Source: Plesiomonas sp051652165
Lineage (GTDB): Bacteria; Pseudomonadota; Gammaproteobacteria; Enterobacterales; CAMTGL01
Assembly: GCF_051652165.1 (NCBI RefSeq)
Contig: NZ_JBOFTR010000013.1
Coordinates: 1 to 14,047 of the forward strand
Length of the DNA stretch: 14,047 bases
Direction of reading: 5' to 3'
In this document: positions 8,180 to 13,953 of the stretch, piece after piece
Position numbering within the stretch: position 1 is the stretch's first letter
Layout: the number at the start of each line of letters is the position of its first letter
The notes under the pieces: generated by a model
The model's database searches: none
Told to the model about the DNA's origin: nothing
Seen by the model: the letters and a program-made list of their open reading frames with translations, nothing else
Translations under genes and position numbers: made by a program

Positions 8180-8336
8180 GAAAATTCCTCGTGACCTCGA
8201 AAATAGTCCTTACGTTCTTGGCACGTAGTCCGCAGAACCGAGAAGGGGTAAAGCAAGCAGCGGGAGTCGCAAATGCGAACGGAATTTAGCCAAAAATCCG
8301 GGGAGTGATATACCCAAATGCCGATGAAAATTCCTG
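8180..8336 (-). promoter_or_regulatory. Expression platform of the lysC lysine riboswitch
   Basis: This is the 157-nt mRNA stretch between the aptamer and the lysC start. It has no GC-rich stem with an adjacent U-run, so translational control, as known for E. coli lysC, fits better than attenuation. It carries three elements. 8300-8324 is complementary to the aptamer core (GGGGAGUG and AUGCCGA on the aptamer side). 8324-8335 is a perfect 12-nt duplicate of the lysC Shine-Dalgarno region (8178-8189). 8281-8287 reads AAAUUCC in mRNA and can pair with either duplicate. A small UCGC/GCGA hairpin follows. Complementarity is seen; the switching roles are inferred. Confidence 0.6.
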
Positions 8337-8503
8337 CACCCAGAAGCGCTCCACCGATAACGGTGACAGCCCGGAGGATTCAGCCTCCGTAGCCGATCAT
8401 GTTGCATCCGCCGCAACACAATCTCGGCATACACTCCCCTTGCGGATAGTCACTGACTGCGGTGTCGACTACCCGTTACCTGAATGATGCACCTCTTCTG
8501 GCC
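8337..8503 (-). promoter_or_regulatory. Lysine riboswitch aptamer (L box)
   Basis: Read on the - strand this is a full lysine aptamer with five helices around the conserved core. P1 is CCAGAAG/CUUCUGG (8495-8501 with 8339-8345), followed by AGGUGC. P2 is GGGUAGUC/GACUAUCC. GGGGAGUG then leads into P3 (GCCGA/UCGGC). P4 is GGAGG/CCUCC with a CUGAAU loop. P5 is CACCG/CGGUG. The core ends GGAGCGCUUCUGG. The P2 loop (CCGC) and P3 loop (GCGG) are complementary, as needed for the family's kissing interaction. It lies in the lysC leader, as in E. coli, and should shut down lysC when lysine is high. Confidence 0.96.
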
Positions 8504-8536
8504 TGCTTGCCCTCAATCCATATACGGTGGCAAGCA
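8503..8536 (-). other. 5' leader hairpin preceding the lysine aptamer
   Basis: Near the 5' end of the lysC transcript UGCUUGCC (8536-8529) can pair with GGCAAGCA (8511-8504), an 8-bp stem with a 17-nt loop. Its 3' arm abuts P1 of the aptamer and could stack on it. The same 3' arm (GCAAGCAG) is also complementary to CUGCUUGC downstream of the aptamer (8260-8253), so it has two possible partners. Confidence 0.6.
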
Positions 8537-8548
8537 AGGTTGACACCA

Positions 8549-8577
8549 GAAATATCGGTTTATTTTTAAGCTGTCAA
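8549..8577 (-). promoter_or_regulatory. lysC promoter
   Basis: On the - strand there is a perfect -35 TTGACA (8577-8572), a 17-bp spacer, and a -10-like TATTTC (8554-8549). Transcription would start near 8542, just before the leader hairpin and about 40 nt ahead of the aptamer, which is the expected place for a riboswitch promoter. Confidence 0.72.
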
Positions 8578-8582
8578 TCAAA

Positions 8583-8611
8583 TTGTTAATCAATGTGATT
8601 ATTGCGATTAT
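8583..8611 (+). promoter_or_regulatory. Candidate promoter of the aminotransferase gene
   Basis: TTGTTA (8583-8588) and GATTAT (8606-8611) are 17 bp apart. An alternative set, TTGCGA (8602-8607) with GATACT (8625-8630), also has a 17-bp spacer. Either is within 6-25 bp of the divergent lysC -35. A 15-bp interrupted palindrome TAATCA-ATG-TGATTA (8587-8601) sits between the hexamers of the first candidate and could be an operator. Confidence 0.45.
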
Positions 8612-8673
8612 GGCCAAGCCTTCCGATACTAAACTGTGTGTATTCTTCCGGTTAGCCAACAAGGAGTGTTCCG

Positions 8674-9792
8674 ATGCATTTACATTCATTTATCCCACCA
8701 CGGCGGATTTTAATGGGCCCAGGCCCGTCAGATGTCAGCCCGCAAGTGTTACAGGCGTTATCACGCCCAACCATTGGCCACCTTGATCCGCTGTTTATTC
8801 AGATGATGGATGAGCTAAAAGCGTTGTTGCAGTACGCCTTTCAGACCGAAAATCCGTTTACCATTGCCGTCTCTGCGCCCGGTTCGGCGGGAATGGAGGC
8901 CTGTTTTGTCAATATCGTTGAACCGGGTGATAAAGTGCTGGTATGCCGCAATGGTGTGTTTGGCGCGCGTATGGCCGAAAATGTTGAACGGGTAGGTGGG
9001 CAAGTGGTGCTGGTGGAGGATGCATGGGGCGCACCGGTTTCGGTAGATAAAGTGTCGGCCGCGTTGTGTGCCGATCCCGACATTAAAATCGTGGCCTTTG
9101 TGCATGCTGAAACCTCAACCGGCGCATGTTCAGATGCGCAAGCACTGTGTCAGCTGGCCCGCAATCACGACTGTCTGACTATTGTGGATGCGGTAACGTC
9201 GCTTGGCGGCGTGCCACTGTATGTTGATAAATGGGGTATTGATGCCGTCTACTCTGGCAGCCAGAAGTGCTTATCTTGTGTACCGGGTTTATCACCGCTG
9301 TCGTTTTCAGCCCGTGCGTTGGCAAAAATACAGGCGCGTAAAACCAAGGTGCCCAGCTGGTTTTTAGATCAAACCTTAGTGTTGGGATACTGGAGCGGCA
9401 GCAGTAAGCGCAGTTATCACCATACCGCACCGGTGAATACGCTATATGCCTTGCATGAATCCTTGTTGCTGTTGCAGCAAGAGGGGCTGGAAAATGCGTG
9501 GGCCAGACATCGTCAGATGCACACCGAACTGAAAGAGGGCTTGCAGGCGCTAGGATTGCAGTTTGTGGTGGATGAAGCATACCGTTTACCGCAGTTAAAT
9601 ACCGTTTATATTCCTGCAGGTGTTGATGATGCACAGATCCGATCGCGTTTACTCAGTGAGTACAATCTTGAGATCGGTGCCGGATTGGGGGCGCTGGCCG
9701 GAAAAGCGTGGCGGATTGGGCTGATGGGCTATGCCGCCCGCCGTGAAAATGTCGCGCTATGCCTTAAAGCCCTGCAGGATGTTTTGCGTTAA
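8674..9792 (+). CDS. Class V PLP aminotransferase, alanine/serine-glyoxylate type
   Basis: This 372-residue fold-type I pyridoxal-phosphate enzyme resembles eukaryotic alanine-glyoxylate (AGXT) and serine-glyoxylate aminotransferases. RRILMGPGPSDVSP (10-23) is the N-terminal family signature. SAPGSAGMEA (67-76) is the phosphate-binding turn. Asp172 in IVDAVTSLGG should hold the PLP ring nitrogen, and Lys198 in YSGSQK is the Schiff-base lysine. YHHTAPV (248-254) and Arg347 in WRIGLMG match AGXT substrate-site segments. The start is fixed by AAGGAG 7 nt before the ATG. There is no signal or targeting peptide, so it is cytoplasmic. It is divergent from lysC and convergent with uvrA. The likely reaction converts glyoxylate to glycine using alanine or serine. 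The donor is not certain, and 2-aminoethylphosphonate or isocitrate-lyase-linked roles are not indicated by neighbours. Confidence 0.85.
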   Translation: MHLHSFIPPRRILMGPGPSDVSPQVLQALSRPTIGHLDPLFIQMMDELKALLQYAFQTENPFTIAVSAPGSAGMEACFVNIVEPGDKVLVCRNGVFGARMAENVERVGGQVVLVEDAWGAPVSVDKVSAALCADPDIKIVAFVHAETSTGACSDAQALCQLARNHDCLTIVDAVTSLGGVPLYVDKWGIDAVYSGSQKCLSCVPGLSPLSFSARALAKIQARKTKVPSWFLDQTLVLGYWSGSSKRSYHHTAPVNTLYALHESLLLLQQEGLENAWARHRQMHTELKEGLQALGLQFVVDEAYRLPQLNTVYIPAGVDDAQIRSRLLSEYNLEIGAGLGALAGKAWRIGLMGYAARRENVALCLKALQDVLR

Positions 9793-9891
9793 ACACGTGT
9801 GCTGACATCTATAACCTAACTGCGGTGACCAGATAACGCTATCTTTACTTGATGATGGTTTGTTACCTGAGATCAACTGAACCTGATATAA

Positions 9892-9919
9892 ACCAAAAGG
9901 GGCGTTCGCCCCTTTTGGT
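9892..9919. terminator. Bidirectional terminator between the aminotransferase gene and uvrA
   Basis: A 12-bp perfect stem (ACCAAAAGGGGC / GCCCCTTTTGGT) closes a GTTC tetraloop, with the T-rich stem sides serving as U-tracts on both strands. It is 100 bp after the aminotransferase stop and 24 bp beyond the uvrA stop. The sequence 9793-9891 holds nothing else I recognise. Confidence 0.9.
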
Positions 9920-9943
9920 GTTATTGCCGTGACTGTTGATGGG

Positions 9944-12775
9944 CTATGAACGCTGTAATATCGGCTTTAAAAAACGTGCCGTATGTGAAGTGGTTGACTG
10001 CGCCACGGTTTCCGGTGTGCCTGCCACCAGAATTTCACCTCCACCGCTGCCCCCTTCTGGGCCTAAATCGACCACCCAGTCCGCTGTTTTTATGACATCC
10101 AGATTATGCTCAATTACCACAATACTGTTGCCATGATCGCGCAGCTTATGCAGTACGGTCAGTAACTGCTGAATATCAGCAAAATGCAGACCAGTGGTTG
10201 GTTCATCCAGAATATACAGCGTTTTGCCGGTATCACGTTTTGACAACTCACGTGCCAGCTTCACCCGTTGCGCCTCACCGCCCGACAGCGTCGTCGCTGA
10301 CTGGCCTAACCGGATATACGACAGCCCAACATCCATCAGCGTTTGCAGCTTACGCGCCAGTGCCGGAACTGCATCAAAAAATGCGCGCGCATCTTCGACG
10401 GTCATATCCAGCACCTCATGAATGCTCTTGCCCTTGTACTTGATCTCCAGCGTTTCACGGTTGTAGCGTTTACCTTTGCACTGATCGCACGGCACATACA
10501 CATCAGGCAAAAAGTGCATCTCCACTTTGATCATGCCATCGCCCTGACACGCTTCACAGCGGCCACCCCGCACATTAAAGCTAAAACGCCCCGGTGTGTA
10601 ACCGCGAGTACGCGATTCAGGTACACCCGAAAACAACTCACGAATCGGCGTGAAAATACCGGTATAGGTTGCCGGATTTGAGCGCGGAGTCCGACCAATC
10701 GGGCTTTGGTCAATATCGATCACCTTATCGAAATGCTCTAGCCCCTGAATATCACGGTATGGCGCAGGCTCATCTGCCGTAGCCCCATTGAGCGCACGGT
10801 GGGCGATACGGAATAATGTGTCATTAATCAGGGTTGATTTTCCGGAGCCAGACACACCGGTCACACAGGTAAATAGTCCAACAGGAATCGACAGCGTGAC
10901 ATTCTTTAAATTATTGCCGGTTGCCCCAATCAGTCGCAACACCTTGGCCGGATCAGCCGGTGTCCGCACCTTCGGGATCTCAATAGCTTGAGCACCGGAA
11001 AGATACTGGCCGGTCAATGAGGCCGGATTAGCCATAATTTGTGCGGCAGTTCCCTCAGCAACTATCTCACCGCCGTGAACTCCGGCTCCCGGACCAATAT
11101 CAATAATATGATCTGCGGCTAAAATCGCATCTTCATCATGCTCAACTACGATCACCGTATTTCCCTGATCGCGCAAATGCACCAGCGTTTGCAATAGCCG
11201 CTCATTATCCCGCTGATGTAAACCAATAGAAGGCTCATCTAGCACATACATCACCCCGACCAGCCCCGCACCAATCTGGCTGGCTAACCGGATCCGCTGT
11301 GCTTCTCCGCCTGACAAGGTTTCTGCTGAACGCGCCAGCGTCAGATAATTCAGACCCACGTTGACCAAAAACAGCAACCGATCCTGAATCTCTTTGAGCA
11401 CCTTCTCCGCAATTTGCGCTTTTTGCCCAACAAACTGTAGCTGGTGGAAGAACGTCAGCGCATCACCAATACTCATCTGCGTGATATCCGGCAGCGTTGT
11501 TTCTGCCACAAACACATGCCGAGCCTCCTCACGTAAACGGGAACCGTGGCAACTGGCACACGAGCGGTTATTGATATATTTTGCCAGCTCCTCGCGTACC
11601 GCCATGGACTCCGTCTCTTTATAGCGGCGCTCCATATTGTGCAACACCCCCTCAAAAGGGTGGTGGCGCACCGTGGTATCCCCACGATCATTAATATACT
11701 TAAACTCAATGTTCTCGCGGCCAGAACCTGATAACACCGCTTTTTGTACCCGTGCAGAAAGTGAACTAAACGGTGCTTCAATATCAAAATCATAGTGCTC
11801 CGCCAATGATTTCAACATCTGGAAATAGTAGAAATTACGCCGATCCCATCCTTTGATTGCCCCGCCAGCTAAAGAGAGATCCGCGTTTTGCACCACCCGA
11901 TCAGGGTCAAAATATTGTTGAACCCCTAAGCCATCACATGTTGGGCATGCACCGGCCGGATTATTAAACGAAAACAACCGCGGCTCTAACTCATGCATAC
12001 TGTAGCCGCATTGTGGACAGGCAAAATTAGAAGAGAACACCTGCAATGCTGTTTGCGGATTATCCATATCCGCAATCGTCACCGTACCACCTGACAGTGC
12101 TAGTGCCGTCTCAAAACTCTCGGCTAACCGCTGTGCTAAATCAGCCCGTACCTTAAAGCGGTCAACTACCACCTCAATCGTATGCTTCTTATGCAACTCA
12201 AGCGTTGGTGGGTCAGAAAGATCACACACCTCACCGTCAATTCGGGCACGAATGTACCCCTGTGCCGCAAGGCTCTCTAGCGTCTTACTGTGCTCACCTT
12301 TACGCTCTTTAATAATCGGTGCCAGTAACATCAGCTTACTGCCCTCAGGCAGACTCAGCACATTGTCCACCATCTGGCTGACCGTCTGCGCCGCCAATGG
12401 CACATCATGTGTAGGACAGCGCGGCTCACCTACTCGGGCGAACAGCAAACGCAGATAGTCATGGATCTCAGTGATAGTCCCAACGGTCGAGCGCGGATTA
12501 TGAGATGTTGATTTTTGCTCAATGGAAATTGCCGGTGACAACCCTTCGATATGGTCAACATCCGGCTTTTCCATTAACGATAAAAACTGGCGCGCATACG
12601 CTGAAAGTGACTCGACATAGCGCCGCTGCCCTTCGGCATACAGCGTATCAAAAGCCAAAGATGACTTTCCTGAACCGGAAAGCCCCGTGATCACAATTAA
12701 CTTATCACGCGGAATGATCAGATTGATATTTTTCAGATTATGGGTACGTGCACCCCTGACCTCGATCTTATTCAT
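9944..12775 (-). CDS. uvrA: Excinuclease ABC subunit A
   Basis: UvrA is the dimeric ATPase that finds bulky DNA lesions and loads UvrB in nucleotide excision repair. The 943-residue product is near the E. coli length (940). Both ABC modules are intact. Walker A motifs are GLSGSGKSS (31-39) and GVSGSGKST (640-648). Signatures are LSGGEAQRIRLA (487 on) and LSGGEAQRVKLA (830 on). Walker B motifs are VLDEPSIGLH (511 on) and ILDEPTTGLH (855 on). Zinc clusters are Cys253/256/277/280 and Cys740/743/763/766, the second being the DNA-binding finger, with GRTPRSNPATYTG ahead of it. The ATG start gives the usual MNKIEVRGARTHNLKN; its SD is weak. A LexA box overlaps the promoter, and ssb is divergent, as in E. 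coli. Confidence 0.98.
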   Translation of the reverse strand: MNKIEVRGARTHNLKNINLIIPRDKLIVITGLSGSGKSSLAFDTLYAEGQRRYVESLSAYARQFLSLMEKPDVDHIEGLSPAISIEQKSTSHNPRSTVGTITEIHDYLRLLFARVGEPRCPTHDVPLAAQTVSQMVDNVLSLPEGSKLMLLAPIIKERKGEHSKTLESLAAQGYIRARIDGEVCDLSDPPTLELHKKHTIEVVVDRFKVRADLAQRLAESFETALALSGGTVTIADMDNPQTALQVFSSNFACPQCGYSMHELEPRLFSFNNPAGACPTCDGLGVQQYFDPDRVVQNADLSLAGGAIKGWDRRNFYYFQMLKSLAEHYDFDIEAPFSSLSARVQKAVLSGSGRENIEFKYINDRGDTTVRHHPFEGVLHNMERRYKETESMAVREELAKYINNRSCASCHGSRLREEARHVFVAETTLPDITQMSIGDALTFFHQLQFVGQKAQIAEKVLKEIQDRLLFLVNVGLNYLTLARSAETLSGGEAQRIRLASQIGAGLVGVMYVLDEPSIGLHQRDNERLLQTLVHLRDQGNTVIVVEHDEDAILAADHIIDIGPGAGVHGGEIVAEGTAAQIMANPASLTGQYLSGAQAIEIPKVRTPADPAKVLRLIGATGNNLKNVTLSIPVGLFTCVTGVSGSGKSTLINDTLFRIAHRALNGATADEPAPYRDIQGLEHFDKVIDIDQSPIGRTPRSNPATYTGIFTPIRELFSGVPESRTRGYTPGRFSFNVRGGRCEACQGDGMIKVEMHFLPDVYVPCDQCKGKRYNRETLEIKYKGKSIHEVLDMTVEDARAFFDAVPALARKLQTLMDVGLSYIRLGQSATTLSGGEAQRVKLARELSKRDTGKTLYILDEPTTGLHFADIQQLLTVLHKLRDHGNSIVVIEHNLDVIKTADWVVDLGPEGGSGGGEILVAGTPETVAQSTTSHTARFLKPILQRS

Positions 12776-12806
12776 ACAGCCACTTCAGGTAAACGGGAAG
12801 AATTTT

Positions 12807-12834
12807 AGTATCGCATAAAAGTTAAAAAACTGAA
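12807..12834 (-). promoter_or_regulatory. Candidate uvrA promoter
   Basis: On the - strand TTCAGT (12834-12829) is 16 bp from GATACT (12812-12807), giving a start about 35 nt before the uvrA ATG. The -35 falls inside the LexA box, so LexA binding would block RNA polymerase. The hexamers are only moderate matches. Confidence 0.5.
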
Positions 12835-12847
12835 TAGATATCCAGTA
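12828..12847. promoter_or_regulatory. LexA (SOS) box in the uvrA promoter
   Basis: AACTGAATAGATATCCAGTA matches the 20-bp E. coli LexA consensus at 16 positions and keeps the essential CTG-N10-CAG ends (12830-12832, 12843-12845). It ends 53 bp upstream of the uvrA start codon and overlaps its candidate -35. It is 170 bp from the ssb start. SOS control of uvrA is well known in E. coli. Whether ssb is affected here cannot be told. Confidence 0.85.
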
Positions 12848-12950
12848 ATTCACCGCGTATGAATCTATGTGCAAGCATGTCCACTGCGAACTGACTTCCC
12901 AATCTCCTGTCCTCTTCAAGTTCTTTTGGTAAATCTCCCCAACATTCAGG

Positions 12951-12979
12951 TTGACCGTGTTACACTCAGCGGTTAGAAA
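12951..12979 (+). promoter_or_regulatory. Candidate ssb promoter
   Basis: TTGACC (12951-12956), a 17-bp spacer and TAGAAA (12974-12979) form a reasonable sigma-70 promoter about 38 bp ahead of the ssb ATG. It is more than 100 bp from the LexA box, so ssb expression from it is probably not directly LexA-blocked. Confidence 0.55.
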
Positions 12980-13017
12980 GTGAATCAATACCACAACCCA
13001 ACCAAGCGGAGAGAGTT

Positions 13018-13593
13018 ATGGCCAGAGGTGGCATTAACAAAGTCATACTGATCGGTAATTTAGGGCAAGACCCTGAAGTGCGTTACATGCCGAATGGCAA
13101 TGCTGTTGCCAACATCAGCATCGCGACCTCTGAAAGCTGGCGCGATAAGAACACCGGCGAGCAAAAAGAGCTCACTGAATGGCACCGTGTTGTCCTGTAC
13201 CGTCGACTGGCTGAAGTTGCCGGTGAATACCTGAAAAAGGGCGCAAAAGTTTACATTGAAGGCAAACTGCGTACCCGTAAATGGCAGGATCAGAGCGGCC
13301 AAGAGCGTTACACCACCGAAATTCAGGCAGATGAACTGCAAATGCTTGATACCCGTGGCGGCATGGGTGGTGCACCAAGTGGCCAATCACAGCAAGGTAG
13401 TTGGGGTCAGCCACAACAACCTCAAAACCAGAACTTTGCTCCACAATCCGCTGCCCCACAAGGTGGTTACAACAACGCCCCAGCGCAAAACAACTACAAT
13501 AACAATAACGCAGCGCCTGCTCCGGCCAATAACAACGCCGGTTTTGGTAATGCAGAACCACCAATGGATTTTGACGACGACATCCCGTTCTGA
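13018..13593 (+). CDS. ssb: Single-stranded DNA-binding protein
   Basis: SSB coats single-stranded DNA as a homotetramer during replication, recombination and repair. The product is 191 residues (E. coli 178). The OB fold spans about 1-110, with MARGGINKVILIGNLGQDPE at the N-terminus and DNA-stacking Trp41, Trp55 and Trp89. The E. coli Phe60 position is Tyr61 here, a conservative change. Residues about 112-180 are a disordered Gly/Gln/Asn/Pro/Ala linker with Asn runs (NNYNNNN), which accounts for the extra length. The C-terminal tip MDFDDDIPF, which binds partners such as PriA, RecO and exonuclease I, is intact. GGAG/GAGAG sits 6-8 nt before the ATG. The divergent uvrA neighbour is the standard gammaproteobacterial arrangement. 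Confidence 0.98.
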   Translation: MARGGINKVILIGNLGQDPEVRYMPNGNAVANISIATSESWRDKNTGEQKELTEWHRVVLYRRLAEVAGEYLKKGAKVYIEGKLRTRKWQDQSGQERYTTEIQADELQMLDTRGGMGGAPSGQSQQGSWGQPQQPQNQNFAPQSAAPQGGYNNAPAQNNYNNNNAAPAPANNNAGFGNAEPPMDFDDDIPF

Positions 13594-13618
13594 TAAACCC
13601 ACGCACCTTGTTATCCTA

Positions 13619-13654
13619 AAAACCGCCTTGCAGTTTAGCCTCAAGGCGGTTTTT
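13619..13654 (+). terminator. Rho-independent terminator of ssb
   Basis: A 12-bp stem (AAAACCGCCTTG / CAAGGCGGTTTT) with an 11-nt loop and a T run lies 25 bp after the ssb stop codon. Confidence 0.92.
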
Positions 13655-13658
13655 ACAT

Positions 13659-13674
13659 CTATCTATATAGATAG
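13659..13674. repeat. Perfect 16-bp palindrome downstream of ssb
   Basis: CTATCTATATAGATAG is self-complementary with no spacer and lies 5 bp after the ssb terminator, about 280 bp upstream of the rrn P1 start. It could be a protein site or a cruciform-forming AT-rich element. I do not recognise a known operator. Confidence 0.6.
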
Positions 13675-13740
13675 TGCAAAATAGATTGAACAAAACAGTC
13701 ACCCACTTACCCCTCACCTAACCCGACAGGCCTCTTTTTC

Positions 13741-13770
13741 TTCTTATATTCCTCTTTCTATATATAAGAA
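13741..13770. repeat. AT-rich inverted repeat upstream of rrn P1
   Basis: TTCTTATAT (13741-13749) and ATATAAGAA (13762-13770) are perfect 9-bp inverted arms with a 12-bp spacer, about 185-210 bp upstream of the rrn start. Without GC pairs it is unlikely to be a terminator. The surrounding sequence from 13675 to 13880 is AT-rich, has no gene, and shows no Fis site that I could match well. Confidence 0.5.
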
Positions 13771-13880
13771 ATATGTAAGATCAGAACCTAAAAGCAAAAA
13801 TAACCACAAAAACCTCTTTTTTTAGGGATATAGCCTCGTTCTGCTCCCTTAATTGCCGTTATTTCCATCTGTTCGTACAG

Positions 13881-13916
13881 CATTTAAGCAAACAGAAAAA
13901 AAACGCACATCTTCCC
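13881..13916 (+). promoter_or_regulatory. Probable UP element of rrn P1
   Basis: The stretch just upstream of the -35 contains an A-tract (AGAAAAAAAA, 13894-13903) and CATTTAAGCAAA at about -60 to -75. This is the usual AT-rich UP element contacted by the RNA polymerase alpha C-terminal domains at rrn P1 promoters. The boundaries are approximate. Confidence 0.55.
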
Positions 13917-13953
13917 TTGCACCAAACGCAAAACTCCCTATAATGCGACCCCA
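13917..13953 (+). promoter_or_regulatory. rrn P1 promoter of the downstream ribosomal RNA operon
   Basis: TTGCAC (13917-13922), a 16-bp spacer and a perfect TATAAT (13939-13944) are followed by a GC-rich discriminator GCGACCCC and the start A at 13953. CTCCCTATAATGCG and CCACTGACACGG are nearly the E. coli rrnB P1 sequence. The short spacer and GC-rich discriminator are the known determinants of growth-rate and stringent (ppGpp/DksA) control. Confidence 0.92.

Noticed and set aside
8290..8312. Riboswitch-controlled intrinsic terminator at CACUCCCCGGAUUUUU (mRNA)
   Set aside because: The U-run is present, but no local GC-rich hairpin precedes it. The only strong partner of CACUCCCC is the distant aptamer core, which would give the wrong logic for a terminator.
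8210..8434. Short open frames on both strands in the lysC leader
   Set aside because: The sequence is fully explained by the lysine aptamer and its expression platform; the peptides have no recognisable features.
12785..12994. 69-codon open frame in the uvrA-ssb intergenic region (- strand)
   Set aside because: It covers the LexA box and both promoters and resembles no known protein, so it is chance.
13256..13684. Alternative-frame open frame over the ssb 3' half
   Set aside because: It is a shadow of the repetitive Gln/Asn linker codons of ssb and runs through the ssb terminator.
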